DNA from: Novosphingobium sp049354825
GTDB taxonomy: Bacteria; Pseudomonadota; Alphaproteobacteria; Sphingomonadales; Sphingomonadaceae
Reading direction: 5' to 3'
Length of the DNA stretch: 64,000 nt
NCBI RefSeq assembly: GCF_049354825.1
Contig: NZ_CP186480.1
Span: 1,984,001-2,048,000, forward strand
In this document: positions 60,640 through 64,000 of the stretch, piece after piece
How the letters are laid out: every line of letters starts with the position of its first letter
How positions within the stretch are numbered: the stretch's first letter is position 1
Notes under the pieces: model-generated
Told to the model about the DNA's origin: nothing
The model's input: only the letters and a program-made list of their open reading frames with translations
The model's database searches: none
Made by a program: the position numbers and the translations under genes

Positions 60640-61109
60640 CCGACCGTCCGCAGCCGGGCGACACCCTGCCCGACATCGCGCTCGAAGGCGCGGACGGCGC
60701 GCCGATGCGCCTGGCGGACTTCAGGGGCCGCAAGCTGGCGGTGTTCTTCTACCCCAAGGACGATACCCCCGGCTGCACGACCGAAAACCGCGACTTCACC
60801 GCACTGGCGGACGAATTCGCCGCCGCCGATACGGCGCTGCTGGGCGTCAGCAAGGACAGCGCCGCGCGCCATGCCAGGTTCGCCGCCAAGTACGCGCTGG
60901 CCCACCCCCTCGCCACCGACGCGGCCGAGAACGGCCTCAGCGACGCGATCGGGGTGTGGACCGAAAAGCAGAACTACGGCCGCACTTACATGGGCATGGT
61001 GCGCACGACCTACCTGATCGACGCCGACGGCAAGGTCGCCCGGGTGTGGGACAAGGTGAAGGTCAAGGGCCACGCCGCCGAGGTACTGGCGGCGGCGCAA
61101 GGCCTGTGA
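60636..61109 (+). CDS. Peroxiredoxin (Bcp/PrxQ type), one-Cys form
   Basis: A 157-residue thiol peroxidase with FFYPKDDTPGCTTE holding peroxidatic Cys47. The resolving Cys that E. coli Bcp has five residues later is Arg52 here, so it should work as a one-Cys enzyme needing an outside thiol. The ATG at 60636 overlaps the glnE stop (ATGA) behind GGAAGGAG. Confidence 0.92.
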   Translation: MTDRPQPGDTLPDIALEGADGAPMRLADFRGRKLAVFFYPKDDTPGCTTENRDFTALADEFAAADTALLGVSKDSAARHARFAAKYALAHPLATDAAENGLSDAIGVWTEKQNYGRTYMGMVRTTYLIDADGKVARVWDKVKVKGHAAEVLAAAQGL

Positions 61110-61128
61110 GCGCTGCGGTGGCTAGCGC

Positions 61129-61923
61129 GTGACCAGCGTCGGCGCTGCCATTGCCGCCGTCCTTGCGACTGCCGACCCGCGCGCCAAGGCGATGGGCGCG
61201 CGCGACGTGGCGCGCGGCTGGCGCGGCGGCCGGCTGGCCTGGGATTTCGCGCCGCTGCCCGATCGTCCGGCGCGGCCGGCTGCGCCCGAACTGCTGCCGC
61301 CGAACCGGATGCCCAAGCGCGGGAAGGGTGGCTCCGAGCGCGCGCGCATCGCGCTGTGGCACGCCCTGGCGCATATCGAGTTCGTCGCCATCGACCTTGC
61401 GCTCGACATGGCGGGCCGGTTCGGCGCGGCGCGCGGACCTGCGTTCGTTGCCGATTTCCTGGCAGTCGCCGCCGACGAGGCGATGCACTTCGCGCTGCTG
61501 TCGCGCCATCTTCAAGCGCTCGGCTCCCACTACGGCGCGCTGCCCGCGCACGACGGGCTGTGGGATGCCGCCGACGCGACGCGGCATGATGTCGCCGCGC
61601 GGCTGGCGCTGGTCCCGATGGTGCTGGAAGCGCGCGGCCTCGACGTGACGCCGCAGACGTTGGAACGGGTCCGGGGCGCCGGCGACGAACGCGGCGCCCG
61701 CATCCTGAGTCGCATCCTTGACGACGAAATCCGCCACGTCGCGGTGGGGACAAGGCATTTCATCGCAGTCGCGGCCGAACGGCGCGAATCTGCGGAAATC
61801 CTTTTCCAAACGTTAATTTCGGAGCACTTCAGGGGGGGCCTTAAGCCGCCGTTCAACGACTCGGCGCGTCAGGCAGCCGGTTTGTCGCGCAACTTCTACG
61901 CCGGGGTTGTGACACCCGCATAG
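61129..61923 (+). CDS. DUF455 family ferritin-like protein
   Basis: A 264-residue helical protein with repeated Glu/His pairs suited to a ferritin-like di-iron site: ALWHALAHIEFVAIDLAL, AADEAMHFALLSRHLQ and DDEIRHVAVG. Length and motifs match DUF455 (MiaE-like) proteins. The reaction is unknown. It starts with GTG at 61129, 19 bases after the peroxiredoxin stop, so the two may be co-transcribed. Confidence 0.88.
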   Translation: MTSVGAAIAAVLATADPRAKAMGARDVARGWRGGRLAWDFAPLPDRPARPAAPELLPPNRMPKRGKGGSERARIALWHALAHIEFVAIDLALDMAGRFGAARGPAFVADFLAVAADEAMHFALLSRHLQALGSHYGALPAHDGLWDAADATRHDVAARLALVPMVLEARGLDVTPQTLERVRGAGDERGARILSRILDDEIRHVAVGTRHFIAVAAERRESAEILFQTLISEHFRGGLKPPFNDSARQAAGLSRNFYAGVVTPA

Positions 61924-62068
61924 TCCTGTTCTACCAATACTCACGAGACGGCGGGGGGTTCCGACCATCTCAAAAAAAGTTTCCGGATCAGCATCCTGCT
62001 GGCCCGGCGAACAGGGGTTCACGGCAATCGCCCGCTTGCGGACGGTAGCCCGAACAAAGGTTTTGAAC
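61924..62068 (+). promoter_or_regulatory. 145-base leader of the M23 peptidase gene
   Basis: The interval holds a GC-rich start, an A7 run in a CTCAAAAAAAGTTT stretch and two short hairpins: GAAC-AGGG-GTTC and CCGC-TT-GCGG. It has no convincing open frame. It could carry the promoter plus a structured 5' untranslated region. I cannot match it to a known riboswitch. Confidence 0.3.
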
Positions 62069-62788
62069 GTGGTCGCTAACACGATTTTTTCTTCGGTTCG
62101 CAAGGTTGCTGTCGCAGCCGTGGCGCTCGCCGGCCTGACTGCCGCTCACCCGGCCTTCGCCGCCAGCGCCAACGCCGACATCAACGCGCCGCTGCGCGCC
62201 GCCGAAGCTTCGCATACTGCCGCTCCGGCCGGTGACGAGGAATTCCGCCGGCTCTATTCAAGCTGGCAGTCGTCGAACTTCGCCGGTGCCCGCACCGCCA
62301 CCACCGCTGTCGCCCCGATGGGCAGCATCTCGACGATGAGCAAGGGGATCCCGTCGCGCGCGCCCCTCGCCAGCATCACGATGTCGAGCAACTTCGGCAT
62401 GCGTGAGCACCCGGTGATCGGCGGCTATCGCATGCACAAGGGCATCGACCTGCCCAGCCCGGTCGGCACCCCGATCTATGCCACCGCCGACGGTGTCGTC
62501 GAACGCGCCGACTGGTTCTCGAGCTACGGCCTCTATGTCGCCATCGAGCACAGCAACGCGATCGAAACCCGCTACGGCCACATGAGCCGCATCGCGGTCG
62601 CTGCTGGCCAGCAGGTCCACAAGGGCGACGTGATCGGTTACGTCGGCACCACCGGTCGCTCCACCGGCCCGCACCTTCACTACGAAGTCCGCGTCAACGG
62701 CGAAGCCGTCAACCCGGTGGCCTACATGACCGACGCCGGCGCCACGCGCCTCGCCTCGGCCGACGGTTCGCAGTTCGCCCGCCGCTGA
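62069..62788 (+). CDS. M23 family metallopeptidase (cell-wall hydrolase)
   Basis: A 239-residue exported LytM-type protein. The signal peptide (VAVAAVALAGLTAAHPAFA) ends near 31. The peptidase domain has zinc ligands His123 and Asp127 in HKGIDLP and His204 in HLHYE, with His171 in YGHMS and His202 as active-site residues. It should cut peptidoglycan cross-links. The GTG at 62069 follows AAAGG with 8 bases spacing; TTG codons at 62036 and 62063 are alternatives. Confidence 0.9.
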   Translation: MVANTIFSSVRKVAVAAVALAGLTAAHPAFAASANADINAPLRAAEASHTAAPAGDEEFRRLYSSWQSSNFAGARTATTAVAPMGSISTMSKGIPSRAPLASITMSSNFGMREHPVIGGYRMHKGIDLPSPVGTPIYATADGVVERADWFSSYGLYVAIEHSNAIETRYGHMSRIAVAAGQQVHKGDVIGYVGTTGRSTGPHLHYEVRVNGEAVNPVAYMTDAGATRLASADGSQFARR

Positions 62789-62857
62789 TACGGCAGGGCC
62801 GGCCCCGGCACCCGGATCAACCGGGGCGGGGCACAAGCATCGGGGAGGATGCAGGAC

Positions 62858-62884
62858 AAAGGCGGCTCAGGCCGCCTTTTTCTT
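62858..62884 (+). terminator. Rho-independent terminator after the M23 gene
   Basis: A 9-bp stem (AAAGGCGGC / GCCGCCTTT) with TCAG loop is followed by TTCTT. It lies 70 bases after the M23 stop and just before the convergent PmbA gene, so it may serve both strands. Confidence 0.88.
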
Positions 62885-62902
62885 TGCCCCCTGCGCGGCC
62901 GG

Positions 62903-64000
62903 TCAGTCGCCCGCGACCGTCATCCCGTCGACACGCAGCGTCGGCACGTTGACCGCGCGGTGCCATTCCAGGTCGTCCGCAGCGGACATTTGCGCGAACA
63001 TGTCGACCAGGTTGCCCGCGATGGTGAATTCGGCGACCGGCCCGGCCAGCTGGCCGCCGACGATGCGAAAGCCCGCCGCGCCGCGGCTGTAGTCGCCGGT
63101 TACCGGGTTGACGCCCTGCCCGATGAGCTCGGTCACATAGACGCCGTCGGCGATGTCGGCCATCAGCGCGGCCGGGCTGACCGTCCCCGCCACCAGGTGC
63201 AGGTTGCTGGCCCCCGCGCCGGGTGCACCGCCGCCGCCGCGCACCGCCTGGCCGGTCGGTTCACGGCCGAGCTGGCGCGCCGCGGCACTGTCCATCAGCC
63301 ATTCGCCCAGCACCCCGTCGCTGACCAGTTCGCGCTGCGCGGTGGGCAGGCCCTCGCCGTCGAACGGGCGCGAACGCAGGCCGCGGCGGCGCAGCGGATC
63401 GTCGATGATGGTGATGCCGCGCGCCAGCACCTGCTGGCCGCCGCGATCGCGCAGGAAACTGGAACCGCGCGCGATGGCGGCCCCGTTCATCGCCCCGACC
63501 AGGTGGCCCACCAGCGAATCGCCGACGCGCGGATCGAACACCACGCTCATCGGTCCCGACGTGAGGCGCCCGGGATTGAGCCGCGCCACCGCGCGCGTCC
63601 CCGCCAGCCGTCCGATCGACTCGGGATCGGCCAGGTCGGCGGCGTGGTGAGCGCTGCGCCAGGCATAGTCGCGCTGCATCGCGCCGCCCGCCCCGGCAAC
63701 GACGCTGGCCGCCAGCGAATGGCTGGTCCCGGCGTATCCGCGCACGAAGCCGTGGCTGGTTGCCAGGGCAAAGACGTTGCGCCCGGCCCCGGCGCTGCCG
63801 CCTTCCGAATTGGTAACGCCGGCAACGGCCCGTGCCGCGTCCTCGGCCGCCTCGGCGCGCTCACGCAGCGCCTGCGGGCTTGGGTCGGCGGGGTCATCGA
63901 TGTCGAGGTCGGGCGCGGCGCCGCTCAGCAGCCGGTCTTCCGGCGCGAGCCCGGCAAAGCGGTCTTCGGGCGCGGCGCGGGCCATCGCCACCGCACGCTC
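62903..64000 (-). CDS. PmbA/TldD family metalloprotease component, partial
   Basis: About 366 residues of the C-terminal part are present; the frame is open to the window edge, so the N-terminus lies beyond 64000. Family features are ATSHGFVRGYAGTSHSLAAS, RVGDSLVGHLVGAMNGAAIA and SNLHLVAG, ending FTIAGNLVDMFAQMSAADDL. TldD/TldE (PmbA) pairs process peptides such as microcins and CcdA. Which of the two this is cannot be fixed without the N-terminus, but the lack of an HExxxH motif in the visible part favours PmbA/TldE. Confidence 0.9.
   Translation of the reverse strand, partial: ERAVAMARAAPEDRFAGLAPEDRLLSGAAPDLDIDDPADPSPQALRERAEAAEDAARAVAGVTNSEGGSAGAGRNVFALATSHGFVRGYAGTSHSLAASVVAGAGGAMQRDYAWRSAHHAADLADPESIGRLAGTRAVARLNPGRLTSGPMSVVFDPRVGDSLVGHLVGAMNGAAIARGSSFLRDRGGQQVLARGITIIDDPLRRRGLRSRPFDGEGLPTAQRELVSDGVLGEWLMDSAAARQLGREPTGQAVRGGGGAPGAGASNLHLVAGTVSPAALMADIADGVYVTELIGQGVNPVTGDYSRGAAGFRIVGGQLAGPVAEFTIAGNLVDMFAQMSAADDLEWHRAVNVPTLRVDGMTVAGD

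Noticed and set aside
61806..61820. CCAAACGTTAATTTC, partly like the island operator motif
   Set aside because: It lies inside the DUF455 coding sequence, lacks the GGTAG end and is not at a promoter.
61924..62068. A cyclic-di-AMP (ydaO-type) riboswitch before the M23 gene
   Set aside because: Some short pieces look alike, but I cannot place the conserved core in order, and such elements are mostly found in Gram-positive bacteria.

Overview
The window is GC-rich chromosomal DNA whose gene content (TonB-dependent receptor, many short-chain dehydrogenases, acyl-CoA dehydrogenases, frequent GTG/TTG starts, 4-bp stop/start overlaps) points to an alphaproteobacterium of the Sphingomonadales, such as a Novosphingobium or Sphingomonas relative. 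This placement is by protein style; no rRNA is present to confirm it. Both edges cut genes: an acyl-CoA ligase at the left and a PmbA/TldD-type protein at the right. I see no insertion sequences, prophage, CRISPR arrays or rRNA. The longest stretch without a gene is about 200 bases.

Region 1 (1-28.4 kb) is a catabolic island. It encodes acyl-CoA ligases, an alpha-methylacyl-CoA racemase, two paralogous acyl-CoA dehydrogenases, a two-subunit MaoC-type hydratase, a biotin-dependent acyl-CoA carboxylase, a crotonase, five SDRs, a zinc-less MDR reductase, an epoxide hydrolase, an alpha/beta hydrolase, a kinase-like protein, a P450, an old yellow enzyme, EthD and NTF2-like proteins, an MFS carrier, a TonB receptor and two TetR regulators. 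The parts suit uptake and beta-oxidation of a branched or cyclic hydrophobic compound (isoprenoid, terpenoid or steroid-side-chain like); the substrate cannot be read from sequence. A 15-bp motif of the form YYWAACGWWTGGTAG lies at seven promoter regions of the island (6.2, 7.6, 17.1, 20.4, 23.2, 26.8 and 28.4 kb). It appears to make the whole island one regulon, probably under one of the TetR proteins.

Region 2 (28.4-38.6 kb) starts with a DEAD-box RNA helicase. A minus-strand valine/isobutyrate operon follows (in transcription order mmsA, an I78-like lipoprotein, acyl-CoA dehydrogenase, small membrane protein, 3-hydroxyisobutyryl-CoA hydrolase, enoyl-CoA hydratase, 3-hydroxyisobutyrate dehydrogenase, DSD1/D-threonine aldolase-like enzyme). 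A divergent LysR regulator has two matching palindromes in the shared promoter region.

Region 3 (38.7-64 kb) is mostly housekeeping: an EmrA/EmrB-type efflux pair, thioesterase, YjbQ, a cytochrome b561 plus molybdopterin oxidoreductase pair, a nucleoside transporter, queuosine-precursor transporter, argB, YggT, folD, MarC, a LON-domain protein, a thioredoxin-TPR protein, tRNA-Gly(GCC), a CDP-alcohol phosphatidyltransferase, glutathione-dependent formaldehyde dehydrogenase, agmatine deiminase, an M28 peptidase, glnE, a Bcp-type peroxiredoxin, a DUF455 ferritin-like protein, an M23 peptidase and PmbA.
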